This document shows, piece by piece, positions 21,903-48,556 of a stretch of 64,000 nt of DNA. The DNA is from Telmatactis stephensoni. Its lineage: Eukaryota; Cnidaria; Anthozoa; Actiniaria; Isophelliidae. The stretch covers positions 456,001 through 520,000 of the forward strand of contig JALIZF010001916.1 in assembly GCA_029948255.1 (NCBI GenBank), written 5' to 3'. How positions within the stretch are numbered: position 1 is the first letter of the stretch; each line of letters starts with the position of its first letter. Below the pieces are notes generated by a model. That model ran no database searches. It was not told the origin of the DNA and was given only the letters and a program-made list of their open reading frames with translations. Both the position numbers and the translations under genes were made by a program.

Positions 21903-24900
21903 CTAGGAAAGGAAATAAAAAGCTTAATGTTTTGTCACTTGGACAAATGGTACAGAATGGTGCCTCCCACTACGATATTTATAGTGCTTAAGCAGCAATC
22001 AAATTGTTATTCCTGACACACAACCAGTCCTAAATACACCGGCTTTGTGTAACGCCGCAGAGTAAAGACCAAATGCCAAAAGCAAGTTTTATAATCTATT
22101 GACGTGTGAGATAAAAATACCTTAGTCATAAAATGCGAAGGAAACGAATGCCATTATAATGAAGCAGATGATTTGGTTTATGAAGAAACCCCACCAATAC
22201 CCCAAGGGCATTCACTGTAACGCGATTTCTGTATACGAGCCGAAAGCATTTTTTTCGAGGTGCAATTTGTGGGCAGGAGATGAATTTCCTAGTTACCAAA
22301 CATGTGCAATGACTAAATTCGAAACGTCAACAAGACAAAGTATGTTTTTACAAAGAATCCAAAAACTGTTATTCTAGATAGAATGTAATCGAAGATGTCA
22401 TCTTTGAAAGAAAAAACGAAAAGATTGGCTTCGTACGGGGAGAATGGAAAGTCCTTGTCGAGAAAAGATTATTTTGATAATTGGTAATCTGATAAGAATA
22501 GGAACATTATAACTATAATAAATATGTATAAACACCATACGAAATTTAATATCAGAAGACAAAAAAAGCAATAAAAAAACTCGTGGATCTATGGAGAATA
22601 CATAGCATTATGTGCGTGAATTTCAATACTCTTATTTCGAAAATTAAAAACAAAAGTGAAACTAAGAGGTTGTGCGATTACAGCATCATCTTCGATATCA
22701 ACCAAATGAAAACGATAAATGTCACTTTAAAAGTCCTACTGGATGCTCACTTAAAGTGTCTACAAACATGAATTTACTCAAATAAAACATGAATTCAAAA
22801 TTTATCTGATACTTGACATTTTCAACCTAGTTTTTGCTAGTTTCAATTGGAAGTCAAAGCTACTGTTGAAAACTTTAGATTTCCAAATAGAAAATGTTCA
22901 TTTTCATCAGCCAGTGAACAAAACCTGCAACAAGGTTTCAGAAAGACTATCAGAAAATATTCAAAATAACATTCAGACATAATGCAATTGTCTGTATATT
23001 GGAGCTAAGATGAACAAGTAACAATGATGAATAATTTAGAAAATCTTGTACAAGAAAACAAAAAGAACTATGAAACAATTCAAACAGTAAGTACAACTTC
23101 GACAATGAAATATAATGAAATTGTGAGGTAGAGACAGACACGGTAAAGTGAAAAAAAGAGAAAAAGAAAGAAAATACAGAAAGGAGGAAACTGATGCGAA
23201 AAAAAGCTGAAATGACCAAGAGAGACAAACAGTAAGCAGCTGTTTTTACAGCACTAATTAAGAGAAAATGAGATCAAAAAACACAGAACCACAACGAAAT
23301 GATCAACACAACTTCACAGTGGCAACAGCTGTTTTATCGGCAAATTTGACTTGGATAATTTGCTGTTTGTCTTAATGCCGAATAATATGTCTAGTAGACA
23401 TTCATATGTAAAATTTAATTTCCTCAATTGACAGTTTTTCAGATATTTGAACGAAAGGATGAATAATGAGGAGTTTTTAATTACTAGTTTTGAGCTCAGT
23501 CACGTGCCCGAACTGTGAATGAACTGTCGGCCAGACCACTGCATAATAGTAGAGATAATCAAATGAAAACATGGAAAACTGAACGAGAAATGGAACGAGG
23601 AAATGAGCGTTAGGCTTGGTAACACAACACTGTGATTTAGTACAAAGATACCTTCGTTAACTCGAACTTCATGCTATGTCAAACAAATTCACCCCCCCCC
23701 CCCCTGTGTTTACACAGTCATTTACTATTGAAACTCCCCCCCTGTATTTACACGGTCATTTACTATTGGATAATTTTTTTTTATATCGTAAAAATTTGGG
23801 AAAAGTTACTTTGAAATTCTTGAAATTCTGATATTTCGGTATGTTTCGCGTGGTGCAGTATCTGATGCATCTCGCTTTCATCTGAAAGACAGATACTTGA
23901 GCACATACACAACATACTTGAAATTCAAAACCGAAAATTCAATTTAACTCGAACCCCCCCCCCCTAAATCGAACAATTTCCGTTTCCCTTGGAAGTTCGA
24001 GTTAACGGGTGTTTCCAGTAGTTCAGGCTCCATTTTCATATCTCTCTCATAGCTTAAATTGATGGACATTCACTTTGAATTTCTTTTGATGATAAAACCG
24101 CTCATAAGTTGATCATTTTCGAAGGTTTACCACAACAATAAATAATAAATGAATTTCGACTTTTTTTAAATAAAAATATATGAAAAAATAAGTATAAAAT
24201 TGGTTAACCAGCTCAAAAATTACAGTTCTGGGCACTAGGGGGGCTAAGTTAATATACACAACTCATTCAATTTAGCACGCCACTCAGACTCCGTCCACAT
24301 AATAAATTTCAAATTAAAACTTAAAATGCATCTTTTTGCGACAATTATGCCTCTTTTCCACACACAAACGGAGTTTTCCTCTCTAAGAAAACGCCATTTT
24401 AATGTGGACAGCAAAAACAGAGGAAAAAATTTCAAATTTATCACGATAATGAAAGGGGGACAGTTTCAATATCAATGCCTTTCCTTCGTGTTGCAGTATG
24501 CATTCCTGATCTGGGTTATGTTTTTTGTATTTCAGGGTATTGTTTTAACAATTCATTATTCAGTGTTTCATTGTCTTTACATCCAAGGCCGTGCCCGCTG
24601 GAACACCAATAATGAGCATATAATAATATACTGGTTTCTACTCAACACGGTTTTAAGACGCAAAGTCTACTGACCCAGCAGTAAAGAACAGCGTGCTATA
24701 GTTTTATATTCTTTTTCATTACAGTCACATATCTACTAAACTAAAAGATAACAAACACAAGCTGAACAGTTATTGAACTTTTTTTATCGTAAATGTGAGT
24801 TATTACATGTCATATAAAAAGGAATGCTTCAACAAATGCCTTTCGCCGTGAATTTATAAATAGTGATGCTTCATAAAATAGTCATTCTCAATATTGAGAA

Positions 24901-26044
24901 ACCACTGAAAAACGCCTATGTTTAACTTATGTAATTTTATCTCACTACCTATCTATCTATACTAAGTAACTTCCTTTGATATACACTATGTGGCGGAGTA
25001 TCTTTCGATAACCTCACAGAGGGCACCAAAACGTGACAACTAGAATACATCCGCCTTACATCGCTCGCAGAAAACCCTTCGTATTCACATGCTACACGAA
25101 CACGCTACAGAAAAAGGCTACACGTAAAAACATCGCTCGCAGAAAAACCCTTCGTATTCACATGCTACACGAACACGCTACAGAAAAAGGCTACACGTAC
25201 ACACAAAATTTCGCGTTTGTTGCTTTGTAAACGAAATGATTAAGTCATCATTTCTACACGTTTTAAAAGTTCTCAAAAAAACAGAAACTGAATTTCGCAG
25301 GAGTCGTGTCGTGGTTTGGAAATATTTTTGGCTTGAAATTTTCAAATCAATTTGATTTTGATTTTCTATTGTTACATATCACGATAATGAATATAACACA
25401 GTGACAGCAAAACTCAAACCAGTTCGAAAATTTTAAAACCCAAAATAATTTAGTTCAAACTACAACTATAGTAGGAATTGGTTCTACACGACGTACCGGG
25501 CAATGTTTTGATATCGTTTTACAAATCATTGAAAATGCTAAAATACGGTTACCACTGATATCCACTCGCCACTTTGGCGAAAGATGCCAAAATTGTTCAA
25601 AATGATAAAGTCTTATATTTATCAAGAAAATCAATTTCTGACTGTGCGTTGTGAGTGGATTTAAAGTTTTATCTGATCGCCCCAGGGGCAGGTAATCGAT
25701 CTATTTGCCACTACGGTTTGAAATGGCCTTGGTAAACAGCTATTAGTCTTAAAGTAAAGCTATTATTATCAAATTTTACGTTTTCCTCAGAAACGACTTC
25801 AGAATTGAAGTACAAGACCTTTGGTAATAAAAACTAGCAAGAGAAAGTATGGATCCTTTGCTGGGCTTTTCAAAATTCGACGAAATGACACAATCTCGGT
25901 TATCAGATAGAGATATGGAAACCATGGAGACCAATGACGTCATACCCGGAAGTGAAAAATTTGGAGTAGAGATTTATCATGTCACGTTTGTAAGTGAAAA
26001 AATCCGTAAAAAAGTTGGAATGAACGATCGAAGAAAGTCTGAAT
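21903..26044. other. AT-rich stretch without recognised genes
   Basis: No exon with family resemblance. Notable contents: poly-C runs at about 23,691-23,704 and 23,955-23,963, a 2-copy tandem repeat at 25,060-25,200, and a 65-codon open frame at 25,849-26,046 that runs into the satellite array and shows no domain. Confidence 0.6.
25060..25200 (+). repeat. Two-copy ~72-bp tandem duplication
   Basis: The unit 'atcgctcgcagaaaaccc ... ggctacacgta' occurs twice in direct succession with one or two differences. No function visible. Confidence 0.85.
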
Positions 26045-27015
26045 GAATAACCGACAAAAAGAAAGTCTAAATGAATGACCGCGAAAAGAAAGTTTGAATG
26101 AACGATCAAAGGAATGAATAAATGAAATAATGACCAATAAAAAGAAAGTTTGAATGAACGATCAAAGGAATGAATAAATGAAATGATCAATAAAAAGAAA
26201 GTTTGAATGAACGATCAAAGGAATAAATAAATGAAATAATGACCAATAAAAAGAAAGTTTGAATGAACGATCAAAGGAATGAATAAATGAAATGAAATGA
26301 CCAATAAAAAGAAAGTTTGACATGAACGATCAAAGGAATGATAAATGAAATGAAATGACCAATTAAAACGAAATGTTTGAATGAACGATCAAAGGAATAA
26401 ATAAATGAAATAATGATCAATAAAAAGAAAGTTTGAATGAACGATCAAAGGAATGAATAAATGAAATGAAATGACCAATAAAAAGAAAGTTTGAATGAAC
26501 GATCAAAGGAATGAATAAATGAAATGAAATGACCAATAAAAAGAAAGTTTGAATGAACGATCAAAGGAATGAATAAATGAAATAATGATCAATAAAAAGA
26601 AAGTTTGAATGAACGATCAAAGGAATGAATAAATGAAATGAAATGACCAATAAAAAGAAAGTTTGAATGAACGATCGAAGGAATGAATAAATGAAATAAT
26701 GATCAATAAAAAGAAAGTTTGAATGAACGATCAAAGGAATGAATAAATGAAATAATGACCAATAAAAAGAAAGTTTGAATGAACGATCAAAGGAATGAAT
26801 AAATGAAATGAAATGACCAATAAAAAGAAAGTTTGAATGAACGATCAAAGGAATGAATAAATGAAATAATGATCAATAAAAAGAAAGTTTGAATGAACGA
26901 TCAAAGGAATGAATAAATGAAATAATGATCAATAAAAAGAAAGTTTGAATGAACGATCAAAGGAATGAATAAATGAAATAATGACCAATAAAAAGAAAGT
27001 TTGAATGAACGATCA
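26045..27015 (+). repeat. Satellite array, 56/58-bp units
   Basis: About 17 tandem units built on AATAAAAAGAAAGTTTGAAT, GAACGATCAAAGGAATGAAT and AAATG steps. Two length classes differ by AATAAT versus AATGAAAT at the unit end. Units near the left edge are more diverged. Long minus-strand open frames with repeated 'FIHSFDRSF' are artefacts of the periodicity. Confidence 0.95.
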
Positions 27016-30000
27016 TCGATAGGAAGATTGAATCAATGCGGACGTGTTCCGAGTTGGCCAAGGTCAGTTTGACTAGTAAATATCTATACCTTGATATCAA
27101 TATGATAATAGTATTGGATTTCGAGGAAGTTGAAGCTACAAGAGAACACCAGTGATACTAGGACGGAAATGTCTACAGTTCATATCAATGTCTGAACTAC
27201 ATAATTCAACGTATAAGCGGATCTTTGCTTATTAGCATAGCCATTTCTCTTTTCAAGCAAATAAACCCCAAGTCAACTCTGAATATTGAAAGTGCATGGC
27301 AAAATTAGGCTTCCTTGGAAATTTGAGCTTGACACAAGCGATAGACTTTGCGTGATGCGGTTTTAAAAACTCTAAATTTTACAGAGAATAATGGGCCCAT
27401 ATGCGCTTTTGCCACCCAGAAATGTGAAAGCAAATTGGACGCTGATATCCCACAAAATACTGCATACGTTATACAAAGACCTAAAAATTTCCTAGATTAC
27501 TTATATTAAAAAGCTCTTACAAGTGTTGGACTCAGTTCCTTAATTTATCGAATTTTAACCGTATGTTAATGAAGCAGAATGTAAACATTGATGTCAGCAA
27601 AAATTCTCCTATATTCAAGACATGAAAAGCACCATTACTTAGAGAAAAACCTGCCCACAAATTGAATACCAAGTAGTAGTAATCTTGTAGAGTTATCAAT
27701 TGTTGAATAGAAGTCTTACAATAATCCCTCTTCAAACTGACAATCTGTGCAAAATCCCCCCAGTAATACCACAACAAATACCATTAATACCACGATAGCA
27801 AACGTTAGCGATAAGACTGTTTTGGTTTTGAAGCACTATGTAAACAAAATTCCAAACTTTGCTTTCCAAAAGTATATTTTCAATTCCAAACCAATCAACT
27901 GAATTGTCATGAACCCACAATACAACACACATCAATATTGGCTTCCCACAGGGACGTATCTTCAGGAAGGGGTGCACCGTCTTCAAGAGGAGATACATCA
28001 TCATATAAATTGGAAACTGCTGAGAGGATATTTTGAAAAAATATTGAGAAAAAAAGGACTCAAAGTCATCTCAGGAAGGGGTGCTCAAACCCCCCCCCCC
28101 CCCTGCACCCCTCCCCTAAATACGCCCCTGTCTTATCAGCAAGTACCGCGTTACATACAGAGTGCGTTTAATTTCTATTGCACTCGATTGCGTCGACGTG
28201 GAGCCTTTTCGCCCAACCACTCTTTTTTGAAACAGGTGTAATGTTAGTTTTACAAAATACATTATGACATTAAGTCTTACACTAGATAAACAAAGACGAT
28301 CAAAAGGGTCCATTACGTCTTCTCCAGAGATCATAATACTAAGAGAGCGAAACGAGTATTGATGTCTGCGCGATATGCTTGGCGCTTGAGGTTATTTTTA
28401 GTAACAGGAAGTTGAAGCCATCGCGCGCGCAACAATGAAATTTGATTGCCGAAGTCAAGAGAATATAAAGAAGAGAATGAAAGCTACGAGTGGTTTGAGG
28501 GCCACAGAGTTATCAGTGTTTGTCAAACTACTGTCATGTGTTTTTACCCTCTGAAATAAAGCCTATTATTATTATTATTATTATTATTATCTAAAGATCC
28601 ATGATAATTTCTCTGTGACTATTTTTAAAATCCTAAATCCTTTATCACTTGTTGATGTATTTGTCGTAGTTTGGATTATCCGTGTAAAATGTCATACAAA
28701 CCTAGAGAGTTCAAATTGTTGATATGATTTTTATTGAAAAATTATTGAAAATTTATTCTATTATTGAAATTAGATTTCTACTTTACAATTTCTTGATATA
28801 AAAATTCCCCGTGCATCAGTAACTATGGTAACACCACAAGAACGAGCGAGACTTTGAGGCATACAGTAGGTATATCATTTTAAAGTGGCACTTTCTGAAT
28901 AATACAAATACTCCCAGGGTAAAGGAAAAATTAGCTAACTTTGTACTGTAACGATGCTAATCTTTCCTCCATCTTGAATATAGCTCATAGGTACGAGGAC
29001 TTGAGAGTCATTTCCCACTTTCAAAGAAAGTACGTGTATATGATCTTTAGGGTTTTTGAAGGGGCGTGGTCGATTACGTATTTAGGATGTGTACTACTCC
29101 ATTATAATATTTTTCCTTAGAATGTGCCACTATTACGAGATTCTAACTCAACAAAAAGCCTAAAGATTATATACAATGACGATTGGGCAAGGAATAATTA
29201 CCAACCAGGTCAACTACTGACCAATATCTTGGTCTCCATTGTCTTCACATGAGATAGGGGTAGATACTTAACTCTATTAATTAGCATTCTGGCGGAATTG
29301 ATCAAAGATGTAAGATGGAATATGCGCCTCCACTGCCTACAAAGACACAATACATTGGATTGTTTCGTTAGAACTCTGTGTTAGAATCCTCTTATGAAAA
29401 CATATATTTTAAACAGTTTTACTAACACCCCCCCCCCCCCCCCCCCCCCAAAAAAAATAAGGGTGCCTCAATCAGCCACACACGTAGCCTAGACAAGTCT
29501 CATCGCGAGACGGAGAAGAGCATGGGAAAAAGATAAGAGGGAAAAAACGGTCAGTATTTTCTTTTCGCTTCGTCCTTTGAAATCACAACTTTACGAAAGA
29601 TAAGTGATGTTCAACATTTCACTTGATAATCAAATCAAGATTCCTATCAACAAAGCATTCTGATTCTCATGATTTCGCATGATTCGCAAACTTACTTTTC
29701 TTTGTAGTTCACTGTAGGATAAGTAATCTTCCATAAAAATTAACATGTTTACAACTTCAGGGGGAAGATCGCTTGTTCGTGCGCTGAAATGAATACAAAC
29801 AAGGATAAACTTGAAGACGTGTGTAGTTTAACTTCCATAACTCCATAAGTGATCAATTTTACTAGACAGCTACCTTCTACTAATAAACTACTTCGTAGCT
29901 GACCGATATTTTTGATGGTTATTCAAACACTGTAAATGATTTCTTATATAGAGGAATCATTTAAATAATCGTTTAATATATTAAATGGCCTCCTATATTA

Positions 30001-30251
30001 TATAAGGTGGAATCTCCATAGGAGATCACTTTTACTAAACATCCAACTCCTTTTTACTTTTAGGCTTCCTGTGGCTAACCAAAAAGAGACGGAAAGAGTA
30101 AAAAAATATGAGGGGGAAGGGAGAAAGGGGTTCTCGTTCCCAGTGTTCCTCCGTCGTATGCCCTAGTTTTCTCTCCTCCCGTTTGATGCCACAGGAAACC
30201 CAAAAGATGGTCGGTTACTAGAGGTTCAACTTAACCAACAATTGGACTTAC
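27016..30251. other. Gene-poor stretch downstream of WASHC5
   Basis: I searched both strands for the missing terminal exon of WASHC5 and did not find it. Contents: a poly-C run near 28,089-28,102, a half copy of a palindromic MITE (28,329-28,432), (ATT)n at 28,561-28,591, and a 24-bp poly-C at about 29,427-29,449. Confidence 0.6.
28329..28432. mobile_element. Half copy of palindromic MITE (family of 63,482-63,745)
   Basis: Begins ATCATAATACTAAGAGAGCG and continues through 'tattgatgtctg.gcgat' and a CGCGCGCGCAA segment, matching the left arm of the complete element at 63,482-63,745. The opposite arm is absent. Confidence 0.7.
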
Positions 30252-43237
<12,986 letters not shown>

Positions 43238-43549
43238 CTTGGATGGAATCTCACGTGACGACTGTGGAGAGAGAAACTTCCGATAACTACACGGAAAAAA
43301 TCGGAAATTTGTCGGAATTGTTAACTTCAAAAACAGTAAGAAGTGATAAAAAAGTAACTGATTTGGTCTCCCGTTATGGTATTCTTGCTCCAGACTGTAA
43401 TAATTTTCATTTGGCTGTTATTTGCTCTCATCCAAGATAGAATCGTCAGAATCTGTTTTCCGTCAAATATCGTAAAGCATTCGTAAATGAGGTGTTCGGA
43501 CTCAGATATATTTTTCCCGTCATGCTTTGCAATGTTTGGAGTTTGAAAA
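43238..43549. promoter_or_regulatory. Shared WASHC5/HAUS7 head-to-head promoter region
   Basis: The two start codons are 312 bp apart on opposite strands. The palindrome TCACGTGA (43,251-43,258), an E-box of the USF/MiT-TFE type, is 14 bp from the WASHC5 start codon. The HAUS7 start lies in AAAATGGCGGC, a YY1-type sequence. No TATA box is evident on either side, as usual for housekeeping promoters. Confidence 0.6.
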
Positions 43550-46500
43550 ATGGCGGCATCAAGTCAAGAAAGAGTGAATTTCTTCAGAACGCGTTTGGAG
43601 GTGTGTTAATGATACTGTAAGCCTTAATGTCATTCAGATCAAACACTGAACTTATACAGATTACACTGAAGGACATCGAGGGCAAACATGTTGGATTTCT
43701 CTCGGATTTCTGTAATGAGATCCTCTGACTATATTTTGTACATATTTTTCGCCATGACTAGGAACTAGAATGCCCTTATATTGATGGAGTTGAGGATTCC
43801 TGGATAGAGGAGCTGCTTTATAAACCTGGTGAACCGAGAATGCGGTTAATACAGTGGTTATTAGCAAGGTATATTGGGAACATTATTAGAGTTAGATTTA
43901 TTCTAGAGTGACACAGGTATCCCGGTACAGATGTTATGATACATTTTGTTGACAGATTTGATCCCACTGTACATGATATCTTAGAAAACCAACAAGGTAA
44001 AGCAAAAGATGATGCAAGACTACAGAGTAAGTTTTTCAGCAACTTTTATGAATGTTCATATTGGTGATTATTATCCTGCCTGGCTTGTTCAGGTAGCTTA
44101 CTGCAATGACAGTTGACAAAAGGAAATAATTATATGTTCTTGAGTCTGATATGCAAGGGTAAGTTGGTGTGCAGCTCTCTAAGCAAGCACAAGGAGTTCC
44201 AGGATAATAATAATAATAATCTTTATTGAGGAAAGCTTTTTCATATAAAATTGATTTTCAAAAAGGACCTCAATTTTTCAAAAAGGACCTCAAAAGGATT
44301 ACAGTTTATGCTTCAGGATTGAGGGGGTACAGCAAATACCCCTTGCACCCCATGGATTGATGGACATGGATGTCAGATAACAGAAATAAGTACAAAGAAT
44401 AAGAAAAATATTTACCTTTATATTTAGAAGTGAAACCTTTAGTGATTATAATCACTAAATCATTATAATTATATTATAATTTCTTTATCTATGATTCCAG
44501 GGCTGTTGTTTGTTTGTAGTCTTCTTGGCCTGTGCAAGAATGATGACATTGAGCTTGTCAAAGTAAGAGTTATTCATTATTAATTATCAGGTTAAATCTT
44601 CTCAGACAAAGACTTATTAACAAACACACAGTTGTTACATATACAACATTACCAATACATTACTGATGATATATTGTTCTTTTATCACAGGGCTCAACAT
44701 CAAAGGCAAAGCAGACATTATTCATGGAAAATATGATAGACTTGGTGAGCACTGTTGATAACTTGGAAACCAGCTCAAAAATCATGGGAAAAACAGTAAC
44801 ACAAAGGTAAAAAACAAAACACTTTGATACATTGTAACACTTCTTTCAACTCCCTCTCCTTGTCTGAAACTGTGTTTACTTGGAGACTATGATGAATTCC
44901 TCCAGATGAAACGAGGGTAGGAAAAATTTTAACTTTTAGAATCCAGTTACGGAATTACCGCGTAACTCGAAAATAAAGTTTCAGTCTGTTGAGATCAAGT
45001 TACGTAACTCGATTTTGATTACAATGATGTTTGTCATCGAGTTACGCACAGATGTCAAAGTGGGCGTTGCCTCACCAAAATGGGCATCGCCGGGAGCATA
45101 ACTTAAAAATCACGTAACTCAAAAATCATAACTCGAGAATCGTAACTCGAAAAATACCTTATCTCAGATGAAACTATCCCACAAACAGAATTCACTTATA
45201 TTTATGTGAGCAGTTTCTGCACATACTTGTGATGTCATGCAGGTCTGTCCATCTTGGGGAGTAGTATCATTACTATCCTGTCACATTTACACGAAATTTT
45301 AATTATAAATGCACCTTAAATTGAGTGTGGTAACTTATCAGCTTAATATTCTTACTTGTAGTATTGGGGAACAATTTGAAAAAGACTGTCACTTCCTAGA
45401 TATGTTGTGTCGTCAAGAGGACCTTAGTGATGTCTTCAAGACTAGAATTCAACTTTGTCCTCTAGATTTAGCAAAGGAAAAGTCAAAATCAGATGACAAA
45501 AGGTAATACAAAATGTATAATACTCTTCGATGAAGCTCATTACAATTATACCAGATAGCAGGCCCACTTTAAACACTTTAAATCACTTATTATTTTATAG
45601 AGTTCCTGATAACAAACAGTTAGCAAGTGTAGCAGATCAGTTGGCAACAGAACTAGAGGTACAAAACCGACAGCTTGAAGAATTAAGAGGGAAAGTCAAT
45701 ATCAATGATGCAGATCCTTCAACAAGAGAAAAAGTCAATAAAACTCTAAGTCTGGCCCTGACTACAATGTCACAAGTTGTTACAAGCTTTATACATTGTT
45801 ATGAGACTGAAATGAAATCCTGGTGTTACAGATCACAGCCTAAATTATCAGGTAACTTGATTGTGTTTGTTCATAGATTTTTCTCATGGGTTTTTCATCT
45901 TGACTGTAATTGGAACCAAACTCATAATTTGACAAAGAAAATTAGAGGGAAAACTAACATATTACTGACAGCACAAAGCCCAGAAGTGTGACCAGTTATA
46001 ATGCATAAAATTTGCACACTTCCAACTTAGTAATCATCAAATCAGCATTGGAGGATTCTTATCTTATCTCCCATAAGCACTAGTTGGAGGATGGGGAGAC
46101 AAAAAGTATACAAATACATTAACAGTAGTCACAGTTTTGAGCTTCACTTTGTACACTGTAAGTGTTCGATGTTCAGTTTCTTAATACATTAGTTTTTACT
46201 GTAGAATCACTAAAACTATCACTAATCCAAACAAATCAATAATGTGCTGATTATGTTTTTTTAGACCTTGGGCCAGCATTTCAAAGAGTTTATTCATTAC
46301 TCGAGAAATTTTCAATGGTAAGAAAGGTTTAATAATTATTAAACACCACGTTCCTAATATTTGGCTATCAGTACTGATTATTGCTTCATTGTTTAGTTAA
46401 TGGAAAGTCTATGTTCTGTCAAATCATCGTATGGAAACATTTGTAGCAGTGTAGGTGCTAGACTACAGAAGCTAAAACATCACAGTTTAGGTAAGAATGA

Positions 46501-47231
46501 TGACATTATACATGTAAGTTAAAGAATAGATGTGGCAAGGGTTTATAGGCTTCAAAGGTAAATGATGATACAATTTATGAAAAAAGAAGGTAGATGATGT
46601 ACCCTTGTATATCAACTAAGCAATAGACCTTTATTGAGCTTGTTCATAGTGCTGTAAAATTAGACACAGACTCGCTGGCTCAGGGTTAGCCTCAAGTCAA
46701 GGTAGATTATACAAAAATACTAGCGAGAAAAGCAAAACATTTTGACTAAGAACAATACAGAAATCAATTTCATTCCCATGGGTCTTTCTTGAAAAGGAGG
46801 GTAACCCTGCATAAATGCGCATTTTGTCAAGAAGCTCAGAGGACTCTAGCAAATGGAAACTAGACTATTCTTGTTCCAAACAGCTATACAACTGACTTTT
46901 GCAACACTGGTTTATTAATGCTGTTAATATGTAGTAATAAGTTAAGTACAATCAAAGGAATTTCAATGAAAATGACTTAAATAATGGTTGCAAAATAACT
47001 AGACGATTTGGAACATTGAAGCAAACTTCATCAAAAAAGTAACTTAGGCTATTTTAAGCAGAACCCCTCCAATTATAATTCAAGTTGAGTTCTTGTCAAT
47101 GATACATTCTTTGTGACTTTTTTCCTCTTTTTATTTAAGCGCCCATGAGTAAGAGCACTTTGGAGAGTTTACAAGAATGTGGTACAGTACTTGAGCAGTC
47201 ATTACAAAGATATCAAGAACAACAACAATAG
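43550..47231 (+). CDS. HAUS7: HAUS augmin-like complex subunit 7
   Basis: Augmin recruits gamma-tubulin to existing microtubules so that spindle microtubules branch. Exons: 43550-43600, 43762-43868, 43956-44026, 44501-44562, 44691-44806, 45362-45502, 45601-45851, 46265-46317, 46397-46490, 47140-47231, all phases matching; stop TAG at 47229-47231. The product is 345 residues (human 368). The N-terminal block (LECPYIDGVEDSWIEELLY, 'RL.QWLLARFDP') matches the human 'LNCPFLEGL....IQELL' and 'LEWMCTRVWP' region. The block SKAKQTLFMENMIDLV corresponds to 'ACAQKQLHFMDQLLD', and QLCPLDL to the human 'DPWPLDM' motif. The rest is coiled-coil-like, with a run of Gln at the end. It is divergent from WASHC5 across 312 bp. 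The ATG at 43550 is preceded by no in-frame coding exon that I can see. Confidence 0.85.
44203..44345 (+). repeat. (AAT)n microsatellite and short LINE-like tail in HAUS7 intron 3
   Basis: AATAATAATAATAATCTTTATTGAGG resembles the tail-plus-AATAAA ends of the LINE at 8,511, inverted; here written as an (AAT)n run followed by CTTTATTGAGG. A small duplication of TCAAAAAGGACCTCAA follows. No reverse-transcriptase frame is visible. Confidence 0.5.
44940..45155. repeat. Cluster of GTAACTCGA motifs in HAUS7 intron 5
   Basis: GTAACTCGA or its complement TCGAGTTAC occurs about eight times in ~215 bp, on both strands. It looks like the subterminal repeats of a small transposon without clear ends. Confidence 0.6.
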
Positions 47232-47701
47232 CAGTTTGTTTTGTATTGCTTACATTTAATGACAGGACATTTAATAACAGGAGACCTGGAAGATGCCATT
47301 CACCAACAATTTTGGTGTTTTTTTTGACATTTTGTCACTTTACTGAATATAAAGATACATTATAAAACATGGGTATCATCATTGTGTAAATCAGTGAAGA
47401 AATTAATTGCTAAAGTATACAATGTTTGCCATGTCAGAAATACGTGGAAATAATAACAAAAATTAGAAAATGTTTCTCAAAAAGGTGCGGTAATACAGGC
47501 AAAAAAGTTGTGCTCTGAAACTTCTTGCAATTGTTGCACGATTTTGTTGCCAGTATTACCACACTTTCAGGATGTTCCACACTGTGTTGTAATATAATAT
47601 CAAACGTCCTTTAGCCAATCAAATTGCTCGTGCTATGAACGTTATTTCATATATATATATATTGTGCATTGTTTATAGTGTTAGAGATACAGAATTTTAT
47701 C

Positions 47702-47707
47702 AATAAA
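47702..47707 (+). promoter_or_regulatory. Possible polyadenylation signal of HAUS7
   Basis: AATAAA about 470 bp after the stop codon. Closer variants (ATATAAAGA near 47,348) exist, so the assignment is weak. Confidence 0.3.
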
Positions 47708-48556
47708 ATACACGTTATATGTGAAATGTATTTCTCTTAGCTTGCCATGCACAAGCATTTAATACTTATGAATTTGCTAAAGTACATGCAAGCATTGCCA
47801 AGCTTACCGGTACAATTGCCACAACACATGCGTTACAGGGAAGACGTTTCCGAAGCTTTACCAGTGTTCCCATTGTCGTTATCTTTTACTGCACATGTTC
47901 GACAATGTAACGCAATTTTAGATTTTGTTACAGAGAAAAATTGGAGCATTTACCATTCTGCAACATTAAAGATGAGTGAGTATTGCAGAGAAAAGTTCAC
48001 ACTTGAACTTTCTGCAACTTTTTTTTTTGGTTACGTTGCAAGACATCGGACAATCGGCAATTTTGCTCTCGCAACAAAATCTCTAAAATTGCACTGCCAG
48101 CGCGAGAAATGTATCGCCGGCTTTAGAGATAACAGCTCTGAAATAGAGATCGAATTTTTGTAAATAACTGAGGTTCATTTTCACAGGAAAAACAGGGCTG
48201 CTTGAGGTGCTTATCATTTAAACTAATCCATCCGGTTGGAAATTGCTGGCTAATGGTAAAAAAGAGCGGGAAAACACAAATGGTGCACGCGTCTACCGGA
48301 AAAACCGGAAAGAGCGGGAAAAGTGGATTACCTCGATCAGTAGACCGAGTTTTCCAATCAGAATTACACATACCATTTGTTTTCTAACCGGAATTTCCTG
48401 GTAAATGGTAGGCACTTTTCACTTCTGGAGGACGTCCGCGTCGAAATTGCGCGCGCGTGAATAGTACCGCTATAAAAGCTTATGTTGTGTTACATACAAA
48501 ATGATTTTCAGCATTACAGTATACGCATCATTGCTGGCTATATATGTTAATAGTTG

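Noticed and set aside
26561..26848. 95-codon minus-strand frame with repeated FIHSFDRSF-like segments
   Set aside because: It is the translation of the 56/58-bp satellite; the periodicity is that of the DNA repeat.
47747..48163. 138-codon frame downstream of HAUS7
   Set aside because: No family resemblance, unusual composition, no upstream promoter or splice sites that fit; it looks like chance.
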